From positions 1 through 6,991 of the forward strand of contig JARIHM010000047.1 of NCBI GenBank assembly GCA_029288275.1: 6,991 nt of DNA, in the 5' to 3' direction. The notes beneath the pieces were generated by a model. That model saw only the letters and a program-made list of their open reading frames with translations, did no database searches and was not told the DNA's origin. Origin of the DNA: Candidatus Saccharimonadota bacterium (lineage in GTDB: Bacteria; Patescibacteriota; Saccharimonadia; UBA4664). The position numbers and the translations under genes are program-made. The number at the start of each line of letters is the position of its first letter. The stretch's first letter is position 1. This document shows, piece by piece, positions 1-5,961 of the stretch.

Positions 1-347
1 GCTCTTTGGTGTCTCCGATTCCCGGGGCTAGCTGGCCCATTGGGAATTGATCGAGGGAGACGCTTAGGGCATCTCTACTAATAATGGTTCTCCACCCCAT
101 CCGGCTGCCAGCTGGCTTACAAGATCCAGCGTCAACCGAACGAGATACTATTCCTACTTGGTCCTACCTCCGCGCATTGGCCCGGAGCAGAAGAATTTCG
201 ACCGTTAGTTTAATGCTTCGTATCGACGGTTGGGAATAGTAAATTGATCCTCATATAGCGTACATCACCTATTCCGCTAACGCTTATCAATTTACTTCCG
301 TAGTCTAGCAACGAGGCAAATATCTGTCAAGAATGTTAAATGCCTTT
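1..347 (+). ncRNA. Unidentified structured RNA, partial at left edge
   Basis: No reading frame of useful length exists here on either strand, but the stretch folds densely. Helices seen by eye: 8-16 with 56-64 (9 pairs, two G-U); within it 17-23 with 42-48 and 25-28 with 35-38; 71-75 with 142-146; 84-87 with 97-100; 111-115 with 126-130, extended by 102-104 with 136-138; 146-156 with 231-241 (11 pairs, one G-U) enclosing hairpins 168-172/183-187 and 201-205/226-230; 239-248 with 286-295 (10 perfect pairs) enclosing 257-261/280-284; and 313-318 with 341-346. The G-U pairs become C-A mismatches on the other strand, so a + strand transcript is favoured. I could not match conserved motifs of RNase P RNA, tmRNA, SRP RNA, 6S RNA, 5S/16S/23S rRNA or group I/II introns. 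The 5' end lies outside the window and the 3' end is uncertain (about 300-350). Identity is unknown. Confidence 0.45.
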
Positions 348-438
348 CTAAAGCCAAAAAATAACGTCATCGATACCTCTTATGGTCAAGAAGCGGCTGC
401 TTATCACAAAATGCCAGGGTGTCAAATTTGAGCTTGTT
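348..438. other. Non-coding spacer downstream of mltG
   Basis: This AT-richer stretch lies between the end of the folded region and the mltG stop codon. On the - strand it carries a run of six T (361-356) after a weak ATAA/TTAT stem around an ATCGAT palindrome (362-384). That could be a poor terminator for the mltG operon, but the stem is too weak to call. A perfect 10-base palindrome, TCAAATTTGA, sits at 422-431. No gene or convincing terminator is visible. Confidence 0.4.
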
Positions 439-1467
439 TTAGTTTAAATATTTCGCAATATTGGCTTGGTGTTCGGCATAGGTATGCGCAAAATAAGTCT
501 TGCCGTCTTTGCCAGTGAGGAAATAAGAATAATCGGTATTGGCCGGATGTGCCACGGCATCGAGCGCCGACAGACCGGGACTGCAGATGGGACCGGGTGG
601 CAAGCCCACAAATTTGCGCGTATTGTACGGCGAATTAAGGTCAAGGTTGAATGGTACGCCTAGCAGATCGGCCGCGTAGTGCACCGTGACGTCGGAACCA
701 AGCATCGTATTCTCGCGTAGACGCTTGAGGAAGATCTGAGCCACAATGGGTCGGTCTTCGGGCCGGTTCACCTCTTTTTCAACGATTGAGGCTACGGTGA
801 GTGCCTGGTGAAGACTGAGACCTTCAGCGCTAAAGGCCTGCACATATTCCGGTCCTACCCGCTTGCCAAAGGTCTGTAGCATGGTCTCAACCAGGGTACT
901 GGCCGTAGTGTTGACTGTGATGTCATATGAGTCCGGAAAGAGATAACCTTCCAGACTGACGCCGGCCGGCTTGGAGCTCAAGAACGATTCATCGTGGTGA
1001 GCGGCCAGAGCGGCGTCGAAATCAGCCTTTGTAATGCCCTGAGCGGCGGCCAATCGCTCAATGTCGCTCAGGCGCGTACCTTCAGGGATGGTCAGACGGT
1101 GAGCATCGACTTTGCCCGAAGCCAGTACGCCAGCAATATCCGGGCTGGATTGGCTGGGCGAGATCGAGTACAGGCCGGCCTCAAGGTGGCCACGCAGACC
1201 ATGAAAATTCACGTAGGTTAGGAAGGCATTGCGATCGCGAATGAGGCCAGCCGCTTTGAGACTCGTGGCTACATCGGGCGCGCGCTGACCCGATTTAACC
1301 TCAAATTCGTGGTCGGTGCCGTCAATTGACACTGGCAATAGCTCAAGGCGATACCAGGTATAACCACTCACCAGTACAATAATAGTCGCCAACAGCAGCC
1401 AAAAAGACCAGCCTCGTCGCCGGCGCAGGGGTTTGGTCCGAAATATGGCGTTGGGCACGGTTCTCAT
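439..1467 (-). CDS. mltG: Endolytic murein transglycosylase MltG
   Basis: MltG is a membrane-anchored lytic transglycosylase (YceG family) that cleaves nascent peptidoglycan strands and so helps set glycan length. The 342-residue product matches the family's usual size (about 340). It has a short cytoplasmic start with a positive patch (RRRR, residues 15-18), one membrane helix at about 21-37, and a LysM-like part at about 48-125. The catalytic domain contains ASIVEKE at 226-232, whose first Glu (E230) aligns with the catalytic Glu of E. coli MltG. Further family blocks are YNTRKFVGLPPGPICSPG (281-298), HPANTDYSYF (307-316) and a C-terminal TYFAHTYAEH block. The usual LQTDPTV segment reads MLGSDVTV here. 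The ATG at 1467 overlaps the ruvX TGA as ATGA, so the two are translationally coupled at the end of a three-gene operon. The product call is very secure. Confidence 0.96.
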   Translation of the reverse strand: MRTVPNAIFRTKPLRRRRGWSFWLLLATIIVLVSGYTWYRLELLPVSIDGTDHEFEVKSGQRAPDVATSLKAAGLIRDRNAFLTYVNFHGLRGHLEAGLYSISPSQSSPDIAGVLASGKVDAHRLTIPEGTRLSDIERLAAAQGITKADFDAALAAHHDESFLSSKPAGVSLEGYLFPDSYDITVNTTASTLVETMLQTFGKRVGPEYVQAFSAEGLSLHQALTVASIVEKEVNRPEDRPIVAQIFLKRLRENTMLGSDVTVHYAADLLGVPFNLDLNSPYNTRKFVGLPPGPICSPGLSALDAVAHPANTDYSYFLTGKDGKTYFAHTYAEHQANIAKYLN

Positions 1468-1850
1468 AGAGCGTCTAGATAATCCTGCAAAATGATACTG
1501 GCAGCTTCGGCATCGATCTGCTCGGGTTTATAGGGTTTACCTGATTCGCGCAGGCGCTCCTCGGCCACGCTGGAGGTGCCGGCTTCATCCTGAAATACGA
1601 TATCAGCAGTGAGCGCGCTGAGGTGGTCGTCGGTGAAGCGGCGCACAGCCAGGGTCTGTGGCGTATCGGCGCCATCAAGGTTGCGCGGCAGTCCTACCAC
1701 AATGACGTCAAACGGACCGTGGCGCTCGATCACCGCCAGGAGCTCAGCGCCGCTCACCGTGGCCAAGGGGCTAGCCAGCTTGGCTTCGCTATCCCCCATG
1801 GCCAGGCCGATGCGTTTAGCGCCGTAATCAATCCCCAAGTATCGCTTCAA
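1464..1850 (-). CDS. ruvX: RuvX/YqgF family RNase H-fold nuclease
   Basis: This is the RuvX (YqgF) family: small RNase H-fold proteins annotated as putative Holliday junction resolvases and linked to 16S rRNA 5' end maturation. Seen here: RYLGIDYGAKRIGLAMGD near the N-terminus with catalytic-type D8, VVGLPRNLDG (51-60) ending the central strand, QDEAGTS (87-93) carrying the D-E pair, and IDAEAASIILQDYL (112-125) with D113. The usual Arg after D-E (DERLT) is Ala here. The frame stays open upstream to an ATG at 1988, but that would overlap the preceding gene by 137 bases and add residues unlike the family. The TTG at 1850 gives 128 residues starting LKRYLGIDYG, a normal length. It lies one base after the upstream TAG, and the TGA stop overlaps the mltG ATG, implying coupling on both sides. 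Confidence 0.93.
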   Translation of the reverse strand: MKRYLGIDYGAKRIGLAMGDSEAKLASPLATVSGAELLAVIERHGPFDVIVVGLPRNLDGADTPQTLAVRRFTDDHLSALTADIVFQDEAGTSSVAEERLRESGKPYKPEQIDAEAASIILQDYLDAL

Positions 1851-1851
1851 C

Positions 1852-3552
1852 CTACTGACTCGCGACCTGAATGCTGATGCTAATTTGGCTGGCCCGGGCA
1901 GGCAACGAAGTAACCCAGACTGGCCAGAGGCTGATATCGACTTTTTGTACCCCAGGCAGCTTGGTGGCGGCTTCAGCAGCATCGCCATAGCGTTTGCCCT
2001 TGAGCTGCGTCGCGATCTGCACTTTATCGAGCTTGGCGCCGCCGTAGGCCTGGGTAGTCAAGTGGAAGCTCTGCCGACCGCTGGAATCGGCCGGGCTAGC
2101 CGTTACCTGCGCGTTGTTCAGGCCGTTATCGTATACCTGATTTTGACTGCCAATCTGCTTTTGCTCGGCGGCTTCCACGAGCGCCGTGTAGTCAGTTTTC
2201 TTTACGGCTAGCTCGGTGTACGTAGCTTTCAAGCTAAGGGTGGCAGTAGTACCTTCGGCGCCAATCGTCGGGCTGGAGGTCACATTATCGGCAGTTTGCG
2301 CCTGCGAGCTGGTCAGAGCCTGATAGCCACTTGGTACCTTGCTATCCAAATTGCGCTGCGAGCCTGCTTTATCACCCGCCAGGAGAGCGGTCTGGGCTTT
2401 ATTAATATCATCCTGAGTGACGACAGTGACCGTTTTGCTCGTACCACCGCCCATCTGGGCCCCCTGGCCATAAATCTTGCTCTGCATATCGCCGCTGTAA
2501 GCCACAATAGTGTAGCGAGCCGGGCCCTCATTGTAAGTATCGCCGTTCTGGTCAGCGGTAACCGCTACGGTCACCGTTCCCGGCTGCAGGGATAACTGGC
2601 CATGCGACAACGTTGGCGTGGCGCCGGGCACGGTTACATCGCTATTGGTGCGGAAAATCTTGCCGTCGGGAGCAGACAGACGCGTTCCCGAGGTTAGCTC
2701 ATGCGTATTGGTGTCGTAGGTGTTGTAGATGGTCATCTGCCCGGTAGCCTGCGTACCAACGTCTTTCTGCCCGGTAGGTGTAAAGGGCGCTGAGAGGTCC
2801 TTACTAAAAGTAACTGTCTGAGCCGCCAGCACCGAACTGGACTGATCGGTCTGGTGCAGGTTAGGGTCGGCCGCAAAGGTCATATCGATACCGACCTTGC
2901 TACCTACAGCGTAGAGCGTAACCTTGGCGCTGGTGAGGAAATACATGGCCACAAAGTAGCCCACAATGAGCACCACGGCCAGGCCCACCCAGAGCAGGCG
3001 CTTCTGCAGTTTATTAAAATTCGGGACCTTAGGGCCAGACTTGGCGATGCTATCAACAGAGCTGGGCTCTTCAGCGGCGTCAACAGCCGCAGCGGCCACC
3101 GAAGCTGGAGTGGCTGGCGGCGTAGGCTTGTCATCGACCGCCTTACGGGCAAAGAGCGGTTTCTTGGGCGCAGTCGGTTTGGACGCCACGGCCGCGGGGG
3201 CCTCAGTCGGCGGCGTGGGCTCAGGGTCGTCGGCTTCAATGACGTCTTCGTTCGAAACTGGCTCCGGCGCAGCGGTTTCGGCAATCACCGGCTTCGCGCC
3301 CAGCGATGGAGCCACTGCCAGGCCCAATCGCCCGGCTAAATCGGTCGCCACGCGGTCGTTTGTGACAAGCACGAGCTCTTTGCCAGAACTGGCCGCCGCT
3401 TTTTTTAAAAGCTTAAGGTTAATAATGCTCTGCAGCATGGTCGAGCGTTTGGGCACCACAATCTGGACTGCATCGCCCTCAACCTTTTGTAATTTATCGA
3501 TGGCTGAGGTGATGTCCTCATCAGCCTCTAGATAGAGCGCATTATCCTTCAT
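1852..3552 (-). CDS. Baseplate-J-like single-pass membrane protein
   Basis: The 566-residue protein has a composite layout. Residues 1-90 form a compact alpha/beta domain (LYLEADEDITSAIDKL, then IVVPKRSTMLQSIINLKLLKKAA, then LVLVTNDR). Residues 91-180 are an Ala/Pro/Thr/Glu-rich linker. One membrane helix spans about 186-206, after the basic KLQKR. Residues 207-566 are extracytoplasmic and rich in Thr, Ser and beta structure. The stretch at about 269-350 (ATGQMTIYN, LTSGTRLSAPDGKIFRT, GTVTVAVTADQNGDTYN) resembles the wedge fold of phage baseplate J/gp47 proteins, the name such CPR proteins usually receive. Function is unknown; a surface or envelope-spanning role is inferred. Topology puts the N-terminal domain inside. 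It is the first gene of an operon with ruvX and mltG. The ATG at 3552 lacks a clear Shine-Dalgarno sequence, but the protein start matches what I recall of the family. Confidence 0.8.
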   Translation of the reverse strand: MKDNALYLEADEDITSAIDKLQKVEGDAVQIVVPKRSTMLQSIINLKLLKKAAASSGKELVLVTNDRVATDLAGRLGLAVAPSLGAKPVIAETAAPEPVSNEDVIEADDPEPTPPTEAPAAVASKPTAPKKPLFARKAVDDKPTPPATPASVAAAAVDAAEEPSSVDSIAKSGPKVPNFNKLQKRLLWVGLAVVLIVGYFVAMYFLTSAKVTLYAVGSKVGIDMTFAADPNLHQTDQSSSVLAAQTVTFSKDLSAPFTPTGQKDVGTQATGQMTIYNTYDTNTHELTSGTRLSAPDGKIFRTNSDVTVPGATPTLSHGQLSLQPGTVTVAVTADQNGDTYNEGPARYTIVAYSGDMQSKIYGQGAQMGGGTSKTVTVVTQDDINKAQTALLAGDKAGSQRNLDSKVPSGYQALTSSQAQTADNVTSSPTIGAEGTTATLSLKATYTELAVKKTDYTALVEAAEQKQIGSQNQVYDNGLNNAQVTASPADSSGRQSFHLTTQAYGGAKLDKVQIATQLKGKRYGDAAEAATKLPGVQKVDISLWPVWVTSLPARASQISISIQVASQ

Positions 3553-3558
3553 GTTACA

Positions 3559-3587
3559 AGATTACCACAAAGCTTATGGTTTGTGCC
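3559..3587 (-). promoter_or_regulatory. Possible promoter of the baseplate-J-like operon
   Basis: Reading the - strand toward the ATG at 3552, TGG-TAATCT (-10 at 3564-3559, extended TG motif) lies seven bases before the start codon, with a weak GGCACA at -35 (3587-3582). Transcription from it would begin at or next to the ATG, giving a leaderless mRNA, which fits the absence of a Shine-Dalgarno sequence. An alternative is TTGTCA (3600-3595) with CATAAG (3578-3573) at a 16-base spacing, giving a leader of about 14 bases. Both are weak matches. Confidence 0.25.
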
Positions 3588-3608
3588 TACTTAGTGACAA
3601 AATATGGA

Positions 3609-3614
3609 TAAAAT
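3609..3614 (+). promoter_or_regulatory. Possible -10 element for the 3661 gene
   Basis: TAAAAT matches TATAAT at five of six positions. It would start transcription near 3621, leaving a leader of about 40 bases before the ATG at 3661. No good -35 hexamer lies at the usual distance (TTGTGC at 3581-3586 is 22 bases away). If real, it excludes the upstream in-frame ATG codons at 3604 and 3613. Confidence 0.25.
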
Positions 3615-3647
3615 GGTATGGTCATGGTCGTCAAACCCCTCCTATCG

Positions 3648-3658
3648 AAGGGTCGGAG
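3648..3658 (+). promoter_or_regulatory. Shine-Dalgarno that decides the 3661 start
   Basis: AAGGG at 3648-3652 sits eight bases before the ATG at 3661, a normal spacing; a second GGAG at 3655-3658 is too close to act. The in-frame ATG codons at 3604 and 3613 have no such motif, so 3661 is the preferred start. Confidence 0.55.
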
Positions 3659-3660
3659 TC

Positions 3661-4323
3661 ATGAAGTTCCTTGCTCGATATCTCCCAAGTACCTACGTCC
3701 TCGGTTTCTGGGTTCTGCTGGGCTTTACTCTGAGCAGTATCGGCTGGCTAACGCTCGTTTACTCGCTCGGCGGCTTCAGCCCAGAGATGATCTACCCCGG
3801 CGTAATCGTTGGATTTCTCATCTTCTACACGTACAAGGCCTACGGCGACTACCAGTTTTGGCGCCTATGCAAACGAGTGATCGCCGTGATTATCAAATGG
3901 CGCAGCGACACCGCGAAACCGGTCATGCTCCACCATAACGGGTTCATGATGTGGGGAAAGCGATGGCTAGAAGAGGGCAACCTCCTGACGCGTATTGCCC
4001 GCTGCCAAGCCCCCACCGAGCCCATCTCGGCCGGACTTATGCCCTGCGATTACTACATCATTGCCGAGTATGCACAGGGTCACATCGGAGCCACGATCAC
4101 CAGCATCACTCGGTTCTTTGAAGAGCGCGAAGACGGCGGATCGATCGGCAGCGTCTTCTACGGGCCAGAGGAGAGGGCAACGGGTCGAACGCCCACCCTG
4201 ACCGAGCTTCGACAGTTCGTCAGCGAACTCGAGCAGGCCCATGAGGAGCCTGGCCAGTGGATCAAGGAAGTGGAGGGTCTTGGTTCAGGAGCTTGGCTGT
4301 GGGTACCGGCGGATGAAGCTTAG
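3661..4323 (+). CDS. Two-helix membrane protein of unknown function
   Basis: I do not recognise this 220-residue protein. It begins MKFLARYLPS and has two hydrophobic segments at about 11-35 and 43-60, making a helical hairpin with both termini probably in the cytoplasm. A mostly soluble part of about 160 residues follows. A basic, aromatic stretch comes after helix 2 (WRLCKRVIAVIIKWR, 67-81), and the tail is acidic (EEREDGG at 154-160, ELEQAHEEP at 189-197). It has three Cys (70, 115, 129) but no CxxC pair and no catalytic motif I can name. The longer reading from 3604 adds 19 residues that look non-native and lacks a Shine-Dalgarno sequence. It is the only complete + strand gene in the window and breaks two - strand groups. 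A sampled 60-base stretch is about 58% GC, like its neighbours, so composition gives no sign of recent transfer. That it encodes a real protein is likely; its role is open. Confidence 0.75.
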   Translation: MKFLARYLPSTYVLGFWVLLGFTLSSIGWLTLVYSLGGFSPEMIYPGVIVGFLIFYTYKAYGDYQFWRLCKRVIAVIIKWRSDTAKPVMLHHNGFMMWGKRWLEEGNLLTRIARCQAPTEPISAGLMPCDYYIIAEYAQGHIGATITSITRFFEEREDGGSIGSVFYGPEERATGRTPTLTELRQFVSELEQAHEEPGQWIKEVEGLGSGAWLWVPADEA

Positions 4324-4330
4324 CAAAATG

Positions 4331-4364
4331 GCCCGGAAGACATATCTTCCGGGCTTTATTTTTT
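4331..4364. terminator. Hairpin terminator between convergent genes
   Basis: Perfect 10-bp GC-rich inverted repeat (4331-4340 with 4345-4354) around a CATA loop, followed on the + strand by TTTATTTTTT. It starts eight bases after the TAG of the + strand gene. On the - strand the same stem is followed by CATTTTGC, a shorter T run, so it probably also ends transcription of the FtsA-like gene, whose stop lies at 4373-4371. This is the clearest factor-independent terminator in the window. Confidence 0.93.
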
Positions 4365-4370
4365 GCCTCC

Positions 4371-5642
4371 TTAAGCCGAGATTGCCCGCGAGAGCTTCTT
4401 GATGAGTGTCTCAGTGAGATTCTCGCCGCCCATAGTATCAAGGCCCAGATTGGCGAGCCCCATCGGCGTAATATCAGCGTAGCTCGTGAGCTTGCCGGTC
4501 TTGTCGACCACGCGATTAACTTCGCTGGGGCTAATGTGCGACACCACTGGCTTGCGCGCAAACGGCAAGTTTTTATACCAATCACTGCCCTTGAGTGCCG
4601 TCAAAATCTGTGGCAGACCAGTGCCACCACCGCAAAGCAGAATCTTGGCCGGCAGGTGATCTACCTTATCAAATTCGGCCAGGCTCAGCTCTACGCCGCT
4701 TAGCCATACCTTAATATCTGCATTGACCGCTTCCTCGACCAGCTTGGTGCCCTTAGGCCCCAGCTTGCCGGCGCTGTAGGCTAGCTTCATGTCCTCGGCC
4801 TTTTCAAAACTGACGTTGGCCACTTGAGCAATCCGCTTGGTAAAACTGCGGCCGCCGATAGCAAACATTTTGGCGCCCTCTACCCCACCGTTGTTCACGA
4901 GCGCAATGTCGGTAGTGCCACCACCAATGTCGATAAAAATAGCGCTAAATTCGCCCGAATCCTGGCCGCCCACACTCTTGGCCACGGCAAAGGGCTCGGC
5001 TGCAATACTAATGAGGTTCAGATCAAGATCGGCAGCCACGCTTTGGAGCGCGCCCAGATGCACCATAGGCGCAAAGGCATTGAATAGCTGGATCGACACG
5101 TCACGCCCCTGGAAACCGATCGGATTCGTTACTCGGTAGCCATCGATCTGCACGTCGACAATGGCCGTGTTCACAAGCTTAACCTCAATCTCCTTCATGC
5201 CGGTTTCCCAGGTAAGCTGCTCGCGAGCACGCTCAAAGGCCCGGTACTGCACGCGGTCAAGAATCTTTTTGAGTTCGGGCATGTCGATGGGATCAGATGA
5301 TTGCGCCCGCTTATAGCGGATTACGGTGCTGGCGCCTTTCACTAGCTCACCCGCGATACCGACTACGACGTCTTTAGCCACTACGCCAGACATCTTTTCG
5401 GCCATGCGCAGCGCTGCGTCGCAGTTTTCAACCACGCCGCGAATGTCGGTAACGGCGCCGCCCTGCATATCGGTCAGACGCTGGCGCTGGCGACCCACGC
5501 CAATAATCTCAACCGTCTCACCCTGTACCTCGCCAATCAGCGCCTTTACAAATTCGGTACCAATATCCAAGGCTACCAGGTAGCGCGGACCGCTGGCACT
5601 CTGGCGGAGGCGAACAAACTTTTCGAGCAATTTTATGGCCAT
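4371..5642 (-). CDS. ftsA: FtsA-like actin-fold ATPase (divisome or pilus type)
   Basis: The 423-residue protein has the actin-type ATPase layout of FtsA: phosphate-1 motif ALDIGTEFVKALIG (24-37), a region at about 84-160 matching the inserted SHS2/1C domain (DVVVGIAGELVKGAS at 91-105), phosphate-2 motif FIDIGGGTTDIAL (236-248), and adenosine motif ILLCGGGTGLPQI (334-346). It ends LTETLIKKLSRAISA, a candidate amphipathic membrane-targeting helix like that of FtsA. FtsA tethers FtsZ filaments to the membrane. Full length and intact motifs suggest a working ATPase. No ftsZ is in the window, and a terminator closes the 3' side. The related pilus protein PilM shares the fold, but the 1C-type insert and C-terminal helix favour FtsA. 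The ATG at 5642 has only a weak AAGAG nearby. It is the last gene after two small anchored proteins, 49 bases downstream of the second. Confidence 0.85.
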   Translation of the reverse strand: MAIKLLEKFVRLRQSASGPRYLVALDIGTEFVKALIGEVQGETVEIIGVGRQRQRLTDMQGGAVTDIRGVVENCDAALRMAEKMSGVVAKDVVVGIAGELVKGASTVIRYKRAQSSDPIDMPELKKILDRVQYRAFERAREQLTWETGMKEIEVKLVNTAIVDVQIDGYRVTNPIGFQGRDVSIQLFNAFAPMVHLGALQSVAADLDLNLISIAAEPFAVAKSVGGQDSGEFSAIFIDIGGGTTDIALVNNGGVEGAKMFAIGGRSFTKRIAQVANVSFEKAEDMKLAYSAGKLGPKGTKLVEEAVNADIKVWLSGVELSLAEFDKVDHLPAKILLCGGGTGLPQILTALKGSDWYKNLPFARKPVVSHISPSEVNRVVDKTGKLTSYADITPMGLANLGLDTMGGENLTETLIKKLSRAISA

Positions 5643-5662
5643 AGAGAAACTCTTACGCTCTG

Positions 5663-5668
5663 ATTGTA
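5663..5668 (-). promoter_or_regulatory. Possible internal -10 upstream of the FtsA-like gene
   Basis: On the - strand, TACAAT matches TATAAT at five of six positions, in the 49-base gap before the ATG at 5642. Transcription would start near 5656, a leader of about 14 bases. No convincing -35 hexamer is at the right distance, so this may be chance and the gene may simply be read through from upstream. Confidence 0.25.
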
Positions 5669-5691
5669 CTGCTTATGGTCACAGGATACCA

Positions 5692-5949
5692 CTAGGGCTT
5701 GAGGGTAGCGCTCTTTGTAGGCGCTTGGTTGCTCGTAGCTTCAGGAAGCGGCGTGCCAGGCGTTGGAGTAGGATTCCTGGCTTGGCGTAGCTGCTCTTTG
5801 ATGCTCGCCATGTCGCCTTGCTGCTGGCTAAGCTGCGTGCGATAGTCGTCGGTCTTGTGCGTCAGCATGAGCGTAATGATAGCGCCACCCGCCACCAAAA
5901 CGGCGATCACGACCCACTGCATGATGACGAGTTGCTTGGTGTGTTTCAT
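5692..5949 (-). CDS. Small anchored coiled-coil protein with Pro/Thr tail
   Basis: This is an 85-residue protein. A short basic N-terminus (MKHTKQ) precedes one membrane helix at about 9-30. A Gln-rich stretch likely to form a coiled coil (about 33-58, TDDYRTQLSQQQ then MASIKEQLRQAR) follows, then a Pro/Thr-rich tail (NPTPTPGTPLPE) to the end. The topology is N-in, C-out. The Shine-Dalgarno AAGGA shares bases with the TAA stop of the gene before it and lies six bases from the ATG, so translation is probably coupled. No family is recognised. The layout recalls FtsL/FtsB (one helix plus a short outside coiled coil), and the next gene is FtsA-like, but no specific FtsL/FtsB motif supports that. 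It also resembles the first 80 residues of the neighbouring 204-residue protein without the C-terminal domain. Confidence 0.75.
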   Translation of the reverse strand: MKHTKQLVIMQWVVIAVLVAGGAIITLMLTHKTDDYRTQLSQQQGDMASIKEQLRQARNPTPTPGTPLPEATSNQAPTKSATLKP

Positions 5950-5953
5950 GATT

Positions 5954-5961
5954 GGTCCTTA
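5954..5961 (-). promoter_or_regulatory. Ribosome site overlapping a stop codon
   Basis: TAAGGA on the - strand joins the TAA stop of the 204-residue gene (5961-5959) to the AAGGA Shine-Dalgarno of the 85-residue gene; six bases separate it from the ATG at 5949. Ribosomes ending one gene cover the start signal of the next, as expected for coupled synthesis. Confidence 0.6.

Noticed and set aside
1..300. rRNA, RNase P RNA, tmRNA, SRP RNA or group I/II intron at the left edge.
   Set aside because: Short resemblances exist (for example GGTTCTCC, ACTAATA, GGTCCTA), but none of the longer conserved blocks of these RNAs could be found on either strand, so no identity is claimed.
362..384. Terminator for the mltG operon.
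   Set aside because: A T run follows on the - strand, but the stem is only ATAA/TTAT with a broken middle; too weak to call.
1851..1988. Longer ruvX starting at ATG 1988.
   Set aside because: It would overlap the preceding gene by 137 bases, and the added residues do not resemble any RuvX N-terminus; the family begins just before the GIDYG motif.
2854..3339. A 161-codon open frame on the + strand, Arg/Gly-rich.
   Set aside because: It is also antisense to the same low-complexity linker, with no ribosome site or recognisable domain.
2966..3535. A 189-codon open frame on the + strand opposite the baseplate-J-like gene.
   Set aside because: It mirrors the Ala/Pro-rich linker region of the real gene; the product is Ala/Ser/Thr-rich low complexity with no start signal. 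The - strand frame has clear domains and a membrane helix.
3604..3660. Longer form of the + strand membrane protein from ATG 3604.
   Set aside because: There is no Shine-Dalgarno sequence, the region overlaps the candidate promoter, and the extra 19 residues look non-native compared with the well-placed start at 3661.
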